From the IMG/VR virus record IMGVR_UViG_3300021964_009390, positions 1 to 64,000 of that record: 64,000 nucleotides of DNA. One strand, written 5' to 3'. The position numbers were made by a program, and so were the translations under genes. Origin of the DNA: a virus. Shown here piece after piece: positions 51,072 through 58,520 of this stretch (the stretch's first letter is position 1; each line of letters begins with the position of its first letter). The notes under the pieces are model-generated. The model made no database searches. It was not told where the DNA came from and saw nothing but the letters and a program-made list of their open reading frames with translations.

Positions 51072-51497
51072 ATGAAAAAACACGACAGTATAGATGCATC
51101 AATATTAAAAACATTACCTAACCCAACCACTGGTGCATATGAAATTAAAATAAAAATCCCAGAATTTACATTTTTAGGGGTCAAAGAACAACCGGATTTC
51201 GCAGATACATACCTGAGTTTTTACCCTAAAGACAAAATAATTGAGTTGAAAAGCCTTAAACAATATGTGTACCAATTGAGAGATATTGTTGTTTCATACG
51301 AGAGGTTGATTAATGTATTTTACGATCACGTAATGGGTGTTTATCAGCCTGAGAGACTTAGGGTTGTAATGGTGTTTAACCCGCGTGGTGGTATAACATC
51401 GAAATTGACTATAGATTCTGATTGGTCAGTCAGAGGCGGTGAAGAAAAATTTAAAGACTGGACTAACAAAAACGAACAGTGGAACATAACACTATAA
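51072..51497 (+). CDS. QueF-like T-fold protein lacking catalytic Cys
   Basis: 141 residues, size of short QueF. IPEFTFLGVKEQPDFAD and IIELKSLKQYVYQLRDIVV plus FNPRGGITSK are the QueF frame. But where QueF has SLCPVTGQPDFA this reads FLGVKEQPDFA, so the catalytic Cys is Gly 36 with one residue deleted. The catalytic His is Tyr 76 (SYER in place of FHED), while Glu 77 and Asp 42 remain. It cannot do thioimide chemistry, so it is either a different enzyme on a 7-deazaguanine or a binding protein. Confidence 0.8.
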   Translation: MKKHDSIDASILKTLPNPTTGAYEIKIKIPEFTFLGVKEQPDFADTYLSFYPKDKIIELKSLKQYVYQLRDIVVSYERLINVFYDHVMGVYQPERLRVVMVFNPRGGITSKLTIDSDWSVRGGEEKFKDWTNKNEQWNITL

Positions 51498-51505
51498 TAG
51501 TGTAA

Positions 51506-51907
51506 ATGGATAAAGATCTCCCGGATAATGTAGCGCCGAACCCACACTCACTACCATATGCGAGTAATATAGGTGCACCAGTAATTAAACCGGACCATAG
51601 TATCACTGGATGGAAGCATGGAGCAGTACACTCAGCTAACAAACACTACCAGGACCGGTTTGATGAATTGAAAAAACAATTCGAACAGCTAGCAGAAGAT
51701 TTTAAATGGAACGATATAATGTTCAACGCCGATTTTCGCTTGAAGCCAGTTATAGGTAACACATATTATTTGTACAAGAGACCCAGTCAGAACAAACACT
51801 ACATATCGTTGTTCGCCCCGCAGGAACGTGTTGGAGGATATGACAACTATGTAGGCGCTTTCCGCTTAAACTATGACAACAGGTGGGAAAAAATTACAAA
51901 TGATTAG
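51506..51907 (+). CDS. DUF2452 family protein
   Basis: 133 residues. NPHSLPYASNIGAPVIKPDH, the central RFDELKKQFEQLAEDFKWND and PVIGNTYYLYKRPSQN / ISLFAPQE are DUF2452 hallmarks. Function unknown in bacteria. Only eight bases follow the QueF-like gene, so a link with deazaguanine metabolism is possible. Confidence 0.8.
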   Translation: MDKDLPDNVAPNPHSLPYASNIGAPVIKPDHSITGWKHGAVHSANKHYQDRFDELKKQFEQLAEDFKWNDIMFNADFRLKPVIGNTYYLYKRPSQNKHYISLFAPQERVGGYDNYVGAFRLNYDNRWEKITND

Positions 51908-52874
51908 CTAGCAATCTACGTGCTTGTTTCTCTTCATGCTCAATCATAAGATTGATCGCGTAGTCTTTTTGTTTGAGTTCGATGTCCCAGTCAATATGCA
52001 TGTTCTCTGTATAGAAACTCTCGTGTTTGTGTCGCCACAACGCTGGTGAATCAATAGCAAAATCTGTATGGGCTCGTGGGTTACCATTGGCACCACCCTC
52101 ACTGTAATGAAACAATGGATTCACATCATGAGCTTTCCATGTACTAGCACACACTCGGAACGCCTCTTTAGCGCCCCACGTACCTGGGTTACATGCATGA
52201 TGCAAGTTGTCAAATGTGATGGGTATACCAGTCTCTAGATGGATCAGCTCGAACAACATGTCGGGTGTCCATAGACCTTTGTCTTCGTTCTCTAGCACTA
52301 GCCGAGATTTGACTCGATCCGGAAGCTTGTGGTAGTTAGTTATGAATTCAGCAGCTATAGTTTCTGCATCACCGGTACTGCGACTCATGTGTATATTCAA
52401 GGGATACCAGTAAGATCTACTGTGTTCACCTGCCATACGATCCAGCAGCCATGCATGATGGTCCAACTCATTTATGGTGCGTCTCACAACTTCTGGATTG
52501 GCGCTACACAACACATTGAAATGATCCGGATGAAAACTGACACGAAAATCTTTGGGAGACTGTCTGGTCACAAAATGTTGTATCTCTGCAAACTTGTCGT
52601 CAATCAACGTGGCGTTAGGTAGGTCTCGTAAACCAACGTTGGCTTTGTCAAGATTGAACAACGGAAACAGCGTGCTACTGATTCGATAACCCCAGCCGTT
52701 ACTGAGCGCGAACCGCATGGTTTCGAGAGTGGTTGTGAGATTCTCTAGTGCACGTTCTCCTAGGATCTCTAGAGCATCCACACGTTCATGTTTCTCGAAC
52801 TGAGTGAATCTGAACGCGCGATGGTTAAATCCTTGTTTTTTTAACGCTAAACTAATGCAACATAGGTTATACAT
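51894..52874 (-). CDS. uvsE: UV damage endonuclease UvsE/UvdE
   Basis: 326 residues from ATG 52874 (MYNLCCISLALKKQGFN...). It nicks DNA 5' of UV photoproducts. TIM-barrel motifs: GWGYRISSTLFPLF near 60, FRVSFHPDHFNVL (His) near 107, NIHMSRS, RLVLENEDKG (Glu) near 190 and PITFDNLHHACNPG near 218. Divergent from 52888, with start codons only 13 bases apart. Suits a phage exposed to sunlight. Confidence 0.9.
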   Translation of the reverse strand: MYNLCCISLALKKQGFNHRAFRFTQFEKHERVDALEILGERALENLTTTLETMRFALSNGWGYRISSTLFPLFNLDKANVGLRDLPNATLIDDKFAEIQHFVTRQSPKDFRVSFHPDHFNVLCSANPEVVRRTINELDHHAWLLDRMAGEHSRSYWYPLNIHMSRSTGDAETIAAEFITNYHKLPDRVKSRLVLENEDKGLWTPDMLFELIHLETGIPITFDNLHHACNPGTWGAKEAFRVCASTWKAHDVNPLFHYSEGGANGNPRAHTDFAIDSPALWRHKHESFYTENMHIDWDIELKQKDYAINLMIEHEEKQARRLLANHL

Positions 52875-52875
52875 A

Positions 52876-52882
52876 ATAAATA
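52876..52882 (+). promoter_or_regulatory. Late promoter box ATAAATA
   Basis: Exactly five bases before the ATG at 52888; lies in the tiny divergent gap with uvsE. Confidence 0.7.
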
Positions 52883-52887
52883 AGTAT

Positions 52888-53418
52888 ATGAGCATAAACC
52901 AAGACACGCAACTAATATGGGAGAATTACAACTATTCATTCGACAAAGATTCCATGATAAATCACGCGGTAAAAATGCACCAGAAACATGGTGCTGGGAT
53001 TGACGAGATAAAAGAAACATTGATGGCTGCGGCGATGTCCGGTGGTCCGGAACAAGCACATCATGTGGCGCAGTATTTAAAAAGTGATGAATTCACTAAC
53101 GAACTTAAAAATCGTTTACAGTCTCTAGATGATGAGATGATGCACGAGGAGCTTGACCGAGGAGACGAAGCTGGTGATTATACTGCGTTTTTGAAGGAGA
53201 TGGCACGAGAGCTGGTGAGAAACGACATGCCGGAGGAGGAAGCAATGGAAATTGTGTTGAGTCATCCATTTGAAGAAACATACGGTGAATATTTGAGAGT
53301 CAGAGGAGCAGCCGGTGTATACACAGCCGCTCAAAAGCACAAAGAACTAGCGGAAAAGTCCGGATATTACCATGAGGTTGACATGAACATGTTACAAAAT
53401 TGGAAGTATGTTAGCTAG
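52888..53418 (+). CDS. Late protein with LIWENY leader
   Basis: 176 residues from ATG 52888. Leader MSINQDTQLIWENYNYS carries an I-W-E gp21-type site. Remainder is helical and charged (EELDRGDEAGDYTAFLKEMARELVRND). Candidate packaged protein; a longer upstream frame is rejected by the promoter position. Convergent with rmlB, overlapping four bases. Confidence 0.65.
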   Translation: MSINQDTQLIWENYNYSFDKDSMINHAVKMHQKHGAGIDEIKETLMAAAMSGGPEQAHHVAQYLKSDEFTNELKNRLQSLDDEMMHEELDRGDEAGDYTAFLKEMARELVRNDMPEEEAMEIVLSHPFEETYGEYLRVRGAAGVYTAAQKHKELAEKSGYYHEVDMNMLQNWKYVS

Positions 53419-54383
53419 TCTATATAATATTTAATTGTACTTTCTAACAGCTCATCAAAATTAGCGCTTGAAGACCAACCAAGTTCAGTCTTCAATTTGT
53501 TACAATCAACCGCGTACCGGTAGTCATGCCCCTTACGATCCGTTACAAATGTAATTTGCTGTTTATATGACATACCATCTTGTTTAGGTCTCAATCTATC
53601 TAGCAACCCACATATTTTGCTCACAAGGTCAATGTTACTCATCTCATGATCACCTCCAATATTATATGTTTCCCCGGTCAAACCTTTACGAAAGACCAGC
53701 TCGATGGCTCGGCAATGGTCTAATACATACAACCAGTCTCGTATGTTTTTACCGTCACCATACACTGGTATATTCCCACCTGTTAACGCGGTTTTCACCA
53801 CTGTAGGTATCAATTTTTCTACATGTTGATGGGGTCCAAAATTGTTACTACAACTGGTGATGACTGTGTCAATTCCATATGTACGTTGATAACTACGCAC
53901 CATCAAACCACCACTCGCTTTGCTGGCGCTGTAAGGGCTGTTAGGCGCAACTGGTGTATCCTCTGTGAACATACCTGTGTCACCTAAAGTACCATATACT
54001 TCATCGGTACTTACATAGTGAAACCTACCGGTACAATATTTCCGGAATGCTTCTAGTAACACTCCTGTACCATTCACATTTGTGGTGACAAATTGCAAAG
54101 GGTCTTCGATAGAGTTATCCACGTGACTCTCAGCCGCTAGATGTATGATAGAATCTATACCGTACTGTTGGATGGTGTATTCAACTTGCTGAGCATTGCA
54201 TATGTCACCTTTGACAAATGTGTATCTACCATTCAATTTGACTGAATCTAAATTGCTCAAGTCTCCTGCGTATGTCAGCTTGTCATAATTAACAAACCAC
54301 ATGTCATTACTATTGTTGATCAAATGCAATATCAAATTACTACCAATAAAACCGCACCCTCCAGTGATTAAAACATGTTTCAT
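53415..54383 (-). CDS. rmlB: dTDP-glucose 4,6-dehydratase
   Basis: 322 residues from ATG 54383; upstream in-frame sequence is antisense to the next gene. NAD-binding GGCGFIGSN at 8-16, VSTDEVYGTLG (catalytic Asp-Glu), PYSASKASGG (YxxxK), and NNFGPHQHVEKLIP. It makes dTDP-4-keto-6-deoxyglucose, the precursor for the aminotransferase and formyltransferase encoded at 47-49 kb. RmlA is not in the window. Confidence 0.93.
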   Translation of the reverse strand: MKHVLITGGCGFIGSNLILHLINNSNDMWFVNYDKLTYAGDLSNLDSVKLNGRYTFVKGDICNAQQVEYTIQQYGIDSIIHLAAESHVDNSIEDPLQFVTTNVNGTGVLLEAFRKYCTGRFHYVSTDEVYGTLGDTGMFTEDTPVAPNSPYSASKASGGLMVRSYQRTYGIDTVITSCSNNFGPHQHVEKLIPTVVKTALTGGNIPVYGDGKNIRDWLYVLDHCRAIELVFRKGLTGETYNIGGDHEMSNIDLVSKICGLLDRLRPKQDGMSYKQQITFVTDRKGHDYRYAVDCNKLKTELGWSSSANFDELLESTIKYYID

Positions 54384-54384
54384 A

Positions 54385-54391
54385 ATAAATA
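54385..54391 (+). promoter_or_regulatory. Late promoter box ATAAATA
   Basis: Exactly five bases before the ATG at 54397; an earlier ATG at 54393 does not fit. Confidence 0.7.
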
Positions 54392-54396
54392 TATGT

Positions 54397-54918
54397 ATGT
54401 TAGAACGATTCGATAATCTATATGAAAAGCACCTTCCGGAGGAAAAAAAGAAAGGTTTAGACGGCAAAGCATGTTGGAAAGGATATCGACAACAGGGCAC
54501 CAAAAAGAAGGGTAACAAAACTGTCGACAACTGCGTGAAGGTCGGTGAGGGTTTATGGGCCAATATAAACAAGAAAAATAAGTCCGGTCGTAAATCAGCC
54601 AGCAAAGGAAGCAAAGCCTACAAAGCCGCTGTCAAAGCCGGAGACAAGCTAGAAGCCACCAAGGAAAGTATTGCTGCTGAGAAAAATGCACAATGCACTG
54701 GACCTACTAAAAAAGCCAGTAGCACCAGCAAAGGTAAAAAATGGATGAAATGTGTGAAAAGTGACAGCGGTGGTTACAAACGTATACACTGGGGTCAAAA
54801 AGGAGTCAAAGTGAGCGGCAAAGCAAACACCAAAAGACGTAAAAGCTTCAGAGCTCGTCACAAATGTAGCACGGCCAAAAGCAACACACCACGCGGACAA
54901 GCATGCAAGGACTGGTAG
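54397..54918 (+). CDS. Highly basic Lys/Ser-rich protein (DUF5872-like)
   Basis: 173 residues. Leader MLERFDNLYEKHL with an L-Y-E site. Then GKACWKGYRQQGTKKKG, VGEGLWANINKKNKSGRKSA, GSKAYKAAVKAGDKLEATKES and C-terminal WMKCVKSDSGGYKRIHWGQK, FRARHKCSTAKSNTPRGQAC. Very high pI. This domain mix occurs in phages and giant viruses without known function; charge suggests DNA binding, possibly packaged with DNA. Confidence 0.75.
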   Translation: MLERFDNLYEKHLPEEKKKGLDGKACWKGYRQQGTKKKGNKTVDNCVKVGEGLWANINKKNKSGRKSASKGSKAYKAAVKAGDKLEATKESIAAEKNAQCTGPTKKASSTSKGKKWMKCVKSDSGGYKRIHWGQKGVKVSGKANTKRRKSFRARHKCSTAKSNTPRGQACKDW

Positions 54919-55538
54919 TAACAGACGCTAGATTGCATGAGCAACCTCATTGCGAAAAAGCAGTAGCCGACTACACACCCACATTGCAAGATGTGGCCAT
55001 ATTCGATCAGAACGGATATGACATGTGCCCGGTGGAGCTGGAATATGCAAAAGCGAACGGTTTCATACACAGCAATCATCGTGTGAGTCACATAGCGTTA
55101 AGACAGGAGTGGATGACACATGAACCGGTCACAATAGGAGCACACTTCAATCATTGCAATCTATTCGAGCGCAAAGGGTACACAGGAGAAGCTAGACAAC
55201 AGCTGCACACATGGAGCAAACACAACGCGCTTGTGTGGAAGATAATAAAAATTCGTCCAAAATGGGGATTAGACTTCAGTGTAGATTATGCAGACAACGA
55301 TGGTAATGTGTTCGAGGTGTTACACTGGGAATGGGACAGCTTCGACTACAACGAAGTGAGACAGAAGCGAGACAAATACGAACCTTTCTTGTTAAGTACA
55401 GACTGGGATGACGCGGCTAAACAATTGTTGAAACGTAAAGACGAATGGCATTCATTAGATTTCTTTGCACAAAGTGACTGGAAGTGTAAATACTTTGGAA
55501 TAGAACCAGAACAATTTAAAATGGTATTATGGCAATAG
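54903..55538 (+). CDS. Unknown phage protein
   Basis: 211 residues, overlapping the basic protein by 16 bases. Trp/His-rich (IGAHFNHCNLFERKGYTGEA, FEVLHWEWDSFDYNEVRQKR, WKCKYFGIEPEQF). Looks like a folded enzyme or binding protein; no family recognised. Overlaps the cupin gene by ten bases. Confidence 0.6.
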   Translation: MQGLVVTDARLHEQPHCEKAVADYTPTLQDVAIFDQNGYDMCPVELEYAKANGFIHSNHRVSHIALRQEWMTHEPVTIGAHFNHCNLFERKGYTGEARQQLHTWSKHNALVWKIIKIRPKWGLDFSVDYADNDGNVFEVLHWEWDSFDYNEVRQKRDKYEPFLLSTDWDDAAKQLLKRKDEWHSLDFFAQSDWKCKYFGIEPEQFKMVLWQ

Positions 55539-55948
55539 AACAAGAACATCAAGACGAATCAATACGCCCATGGGGTCATTACGAGATCCTGTTGGATGAA
55601 GAGTATTGCAAAGTGAAACGTATATATGTGAAGCCCGGTCAACGTCTGAGTTATCAGTATCATCACAAGAGGCAGGAAGCATGGACCGTGGTGAGCGGAG
55701 TCGCTAGAATCACCTTGAACGGTAACACAAGCGATTATGAACCAGGTCAAACTGTGTTGATACCACTAGGTGCTAAACATCGCATGGCCAACCCAGCAGA
55801 AGATCAGGACATGATACTGATCGAGGTGCAAACGGGTACATATTTTGGTGAGGATGACATAGTGAGAGTAGAAGATGACTACGATCGTCCGAAGAAACAT
55901 GTCAATGTGTGGAAACCTAAATGGGAATGGACAGATGAGGACCTTTAA
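55529..55948 (+). CDS. Mannose-6-phosphate isomerase-type cupin
   Basis: 139 residues. RPWGHYEILLDEEYCKVKRIYVKPGQRLSYQYHHKRQEAWTVVSG and PLGAKHRMANP are the type-II phosphomannose isomerase cupin with metal ligands His/His/Glu/His. It would interconvert fructose-6-P and mannose-6-P, feeding GDP-mannose and GDP-fucose. The guanylyltransferase half of bifunctional ManC-type enzymes is absent. Confidence 0.85.
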   Translation: MAIEQEHQDESIRPWGHYEILLDEEYCKVKRIYVKPGQRLSYQYHHKRQEAWTVVSGVARITLNGNTSDYEPGQTVLIPLGAKHRMANPAEDQDMILIEVQTGTYFGEDDIVRVEDDYDRPKKHVNVWKPKWEWTDEDL

Positions 55949-56381
55949 AAAATTTCATGAAAACCGAGAGGGTTGCCCAAAAGCAACACAGGACCTAGAA
56001 CTGAACACCAAGAACAGGAACGCCACAAGAGAAAACCACATGTACGGTCCGTTGAACCCGGCCATGCCCAGCAAAGATTACTGGCAAAAGATCGCTGACA
56101 AATGGGGCTCTAGTGTGGAAGAGGCCATGAACAGTCGATGTGCCAATTGTGTAGCGTTTGACAAATCCCCTCGTATGAAAGATTGCTTACCGATGTCTGA
56201 CGAGAAGATGCATTGGTCATATCACGACATGCCGGGGTTCGATCAAGACCCAGAGTTTGGCTATTGCTGGATGCATCACTTCAAATGTTTCAACGGCCGG
56301 ACTTGTGACACCTGGGCCACCGGCGGGCCTATAACAGATGATGAAACATCTAAAAAGTGGCAAGAAAAAAACCAGTCATGA
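55935..56381 (+). CDS. Cys-rich protein with TFKKF leader
   Basis: 148 residues from ATG 55935. Leader MRTFKKFHENREG. Then YGPLNPAMPSKDYWQKIADKW and Cys motifs CANCVAFDKSPRMKDC and GYCWMHHFKCFNGRTCDTWA, resembling a small metal or Fe-S-binding fold. Overlaps both neighbours. Late-type leader suggests packaging. Confidence 0.65.
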   Translation: MRTFKKFHENREGCPKATQDLELNTKNRNATRENHMYGPLNPAMPSKDYWQKIADKWGSSVEEAMNSRCANCVAFDKSPRMKDCLPMSDEKMHWSYHDMPGFDQDPEFGYCWMHHFKCFNGRTCDTWATGGPITDDETSKKWQEKNQS

Positions 56382-57604
56382 AAACGTTCAAACAATTTTT
56401 TTACGAAAACAGAGAGTATCAAGTAGATGACTTTCAGCAAGAAGAATATCTAGAGTATCAGAGCGAGTTTGTATATGATTATGAAGCCATGATGGGCTTA
56501 CCACATGATAAACTAGCCAGTATCATAACCAAAGCCGGTAACAAACGTTTCTCTGCAACCATTGATGGTGTGGATCCATCTGTTGATGGTACTGAGCATT
56601 ATTATGTCGTTACTGATCGTGACGTGTTGAAAAATATAGCGTCATTGATTGCTAGTACAGGTGAGCCACATCATGAGGAATTCGCCATGGGTGTTGGTAC
56701 TGGTGATAGTTTTGAATTCATGGTACGTTTACCCAAATCCGGTTTCACCGGTGAAGAGATTGGTGACATGCAAGTGTTTCTTGTAACACCAGGAGGTTCT
56801 GATCAGCTACATGCACTACTATCTCAAGTGAGAGAAGGTTTATGGACCAACATCAACGCCAAGAAAAAACGCGGAGGCAAGAGTGCCAAGAAAGGCAGCA
56901 AAGCTTACAAAGCAGCCAAGAAAGCTGGTGACAAGCTAGAAGCCACAAAAGAAAGTGTATGGAAACCGGGAGATTTAGGTGTTCAGAATTGGGGTGAGTA
57001 TGAAGCAGGTGGTCGGCATGCTGAACTAGGAGCCATCGAACCTCATATGGAGAAAATCCCAGGTCCGGATCGTGTGGTAGCGCACATGAACGGATTGCAG
57101 AATGAATACATGAGAGTGTTAAAAACCCGGAAATCCAACCCAGATGTGAAGGACAACTACAAGTATGTCCGCAACAATATAGATCAAGCCATACAGATGA
57201 TGAATCAGACGACAGGTGGAGAAACCGAATCAAGAAGAAGCATCATACAAGACATCCACATTGCAGGATTTGCAGCACGTAGATACATACGAGCAATTGA
57301 ATCAGGTGAAACTAATCAAGCTTATTACAAGAGATTGTTGAATCATCTGCGTGACGCGGCTGATGCCATGGAGGGATTGATCGAACAAGAGGTTGAAGGA
57401 GAACTTGGTGGATGGAATGTCAATGAAAATTTCAAGGACGGCAAGAAAAAAGGCAAGAGCCGTCCGGGTCGAGTCAAAAGAGCCGGGGCCAGTTGCAACG
57501 GCAGCGTCACAAGTTTACGTAAAAAGGCCAAAGCCGGTGGTGAGAAGGGCAAGATGTACCACTGGTGCGCCAACATGAAGAGTGGGAGGAAGAAGAAAAA
57601 ATAA
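56378..57604 (+). CDS. Composite basic protein with MKTFKQF leader
   Basis: 408 residues from ATG 56378. Leader MKTFKQFFYENREYQV is closest to the T4 internal-protein leader MKTYQEFIAE. Residues about 160-195 repeat the basic module of the 54397 gene (REGLWTNINAKKKRGGKSA, GSKAYKAAKKAGDKLEATKES). A helical region follows, then a second basic tail (KDGKKKGKSRPGRVKRAGAS ... KMYHWCANMKSGRKKKK). A strong candidate for a packaged, DNA-binding internal protein. Confidence 0.7.
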   Translation: MKTFKQFFYENREYQVDDFQQEEYLEYQSEFVYDYEAMMGLPHDKLASIITKAGNKRFSATIDGVDPSVDGTEHYYVVTDRDVLKNIASLIASTGEPHHEEFAMGVGTGDSFEFMVRLPKSGFTGEEIGDMQVFLVTPGGSDQLHALLSQVREGLWTNINAKKKRGGKSAKKGSKAYKAAKKAGDKLEATKESVWKPGDLGVQNWGEYEAGGRHAELGAIEPHMEKIPGPDRVVAHMNGLQNEYMRVLKTRKSNPDVKDNYKYVRNNIDQAIQMMNQTTGGETESRRSIIQDIHIAGFAARRYIRAIESGETNQAYYKRLLNHLRDAADAMEGLIEQEVEGELGGWNVNENFKDGKKKGKSRPGRVKRAGASCNGSVTSLRKKAKAGGEKGKMYHWCANMKSGRKKKK

Positions 57605-57629
57605 TGATTAGACCAAGTTTAATTAATAC

Positions 57630-57637
57630 TATAAATA
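57630..57637 (+). promoter_or_regulatory. Late promoter box TATAAATA
   Basis: T4 consensus; expected +1 near 57643, giving a leader of about 25 bases before the ATG at 57668. A nine-codon frame at 57640 is probably chance. Confidence 0.55.
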
Positions 57638-57667
57638 GTATGGAAAAAAATTGCAATATCACTTGAA

Positions 57668-58390
57668 ATGAGATCAAAAAAACATATTTTAGTTTTAGGT
57701 GACTCACATGCAAATAAGTTTTTTAGCTCTACCAAACTAGCAACCGGGGCCCAGAAACAACCGGATAGAATAATAAACGCTTTACAACCTGACTTTAGAT
57801 TCGATACCGTGGTCTGCCCGGGCGCGACTGCTCAGGGTGCAGTAAATCCTACATCCAAAACAAAAGCACTTGAAACATTTAAAAAGAAATTGAGTAAAAT
57901 AAATCCAGACGATTATGATTACATTGCAATTATGTTGGGTGAAGTAGATTGTGGTTTCGTAATTTGGTATCGTGCGGAAAAATACTCGATATCGGTTGAG
58001 GAACAATTGAATTTGTCGGTAAACAATCTGTTTGAATTTATTCGGAATGAAGTGCTTTTAAAGTTTAAACCAAAACAAGTTATCGTTATGGGAAGTGTTT
58101 TGCCTACCATAAAAGACGATCAAGATTGGGGTGAAGTTTGTCATCTTAGAAGTTCCGTAAAAGCAACTCAACTCGAAAGAACAAATTTGACACTAAGATA
58201 CAATTGTATATTGAAAGAAGAGTCGTGTAAACTAGGTTATAATTATATTGATATTACAGATGAGACAATCGATAAACATACAGGTTTAATTGGTGACAAA
58301 TACATAAATAGTAACGAATTTGACCACCACCTGCCTTTCAAAAAAACATGGAAGTTTTTTTATACCAAATTAATTAAATTAACAAAATGA
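57668..58390 (+). CDS. SGNH/GDSL-like hydrolase
   Basis: 240 residues. Block I ILVLGDSHANKFF (Ser), block III-like MLGEVDCG and a C-terminal EFDHHLPF (Asp-His) outline an SGNH esterase, often an acetyl or acyl esterase on sugars. AT-rich; followed by two gene remnants, so the region has been recombined. Confidence 0.7.
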   Translation: MRSKKHILVLGDSHANKFFSSTKLATGAQKQPDRIINALQPDFRFDTVVCPGATAQGAVNPTSKTKALETFKKKLSKINPDDYDYIAIMLGEVDCGFVIWYRAEKYSISVEEQLNLSVNNLFEFIRNEVLLKFKPKQVIVMGSVLPTIKDDQDWGEVCHLRSSVKATQLERTNLTLRYNCILKEESCKLGYNYIDITDETIDKHTGLIGDKYINSNEFDHHLPFKKTWKFFYTKLIKLTK

Positions 58391-58410
58391 AAACATTTAA
58401 ACAATATTAG
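58387..58410 (+). pseudogene. Orphan MKTFKQY leader
   Basis: ATG AAA ACA TTT AAA CAA TAT TAG encodes only MKTFKQY, identical in pattern to the leaders of packaged-protein candidates. Overlaps the SGNH stop by four bases. Likely the surviving start of a deleted gene. Confidence 0.55.
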
Positions 58411-58412
58411 AT

Positions 58413-58520
58413 ATGAAATACAAATTTACAAAAAATTGGTTCGATGACTCAGCAATAAAAAAAATAACATATAAGTTGCGGATTAGTCAAAATACCTATA
58501 AATATATAGTATATGAATGA
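58413..58520 (+). pseudogene. Truncated methyltransferase start
   Basis: A 35-codon frame begins MKYKFTKNWFDDSAIKKITYK, like the start of the methyltransferase at 47620 (MKNYKYTKQWFTSKDLEQFL), then runs into the next promoter and ends. No methyltransferase motifs follow. Confidence 0.5.
58497..58504 (+). promoter_or_regulatory. Late promoter box TATAAATA
   Basis: Exact T4 consensus; eight bases before the ATG at 58513, so about a three-base leader for the DUF1501 gene. Confidence 0.7.

Noticed and set aside
54384-54614. N-terminal extension of RmlB
   Set aside because: The Rossmann GGCGFIGSN motif begins eight residues after ATG 54383; the extension is antisense to the basic protein gene.
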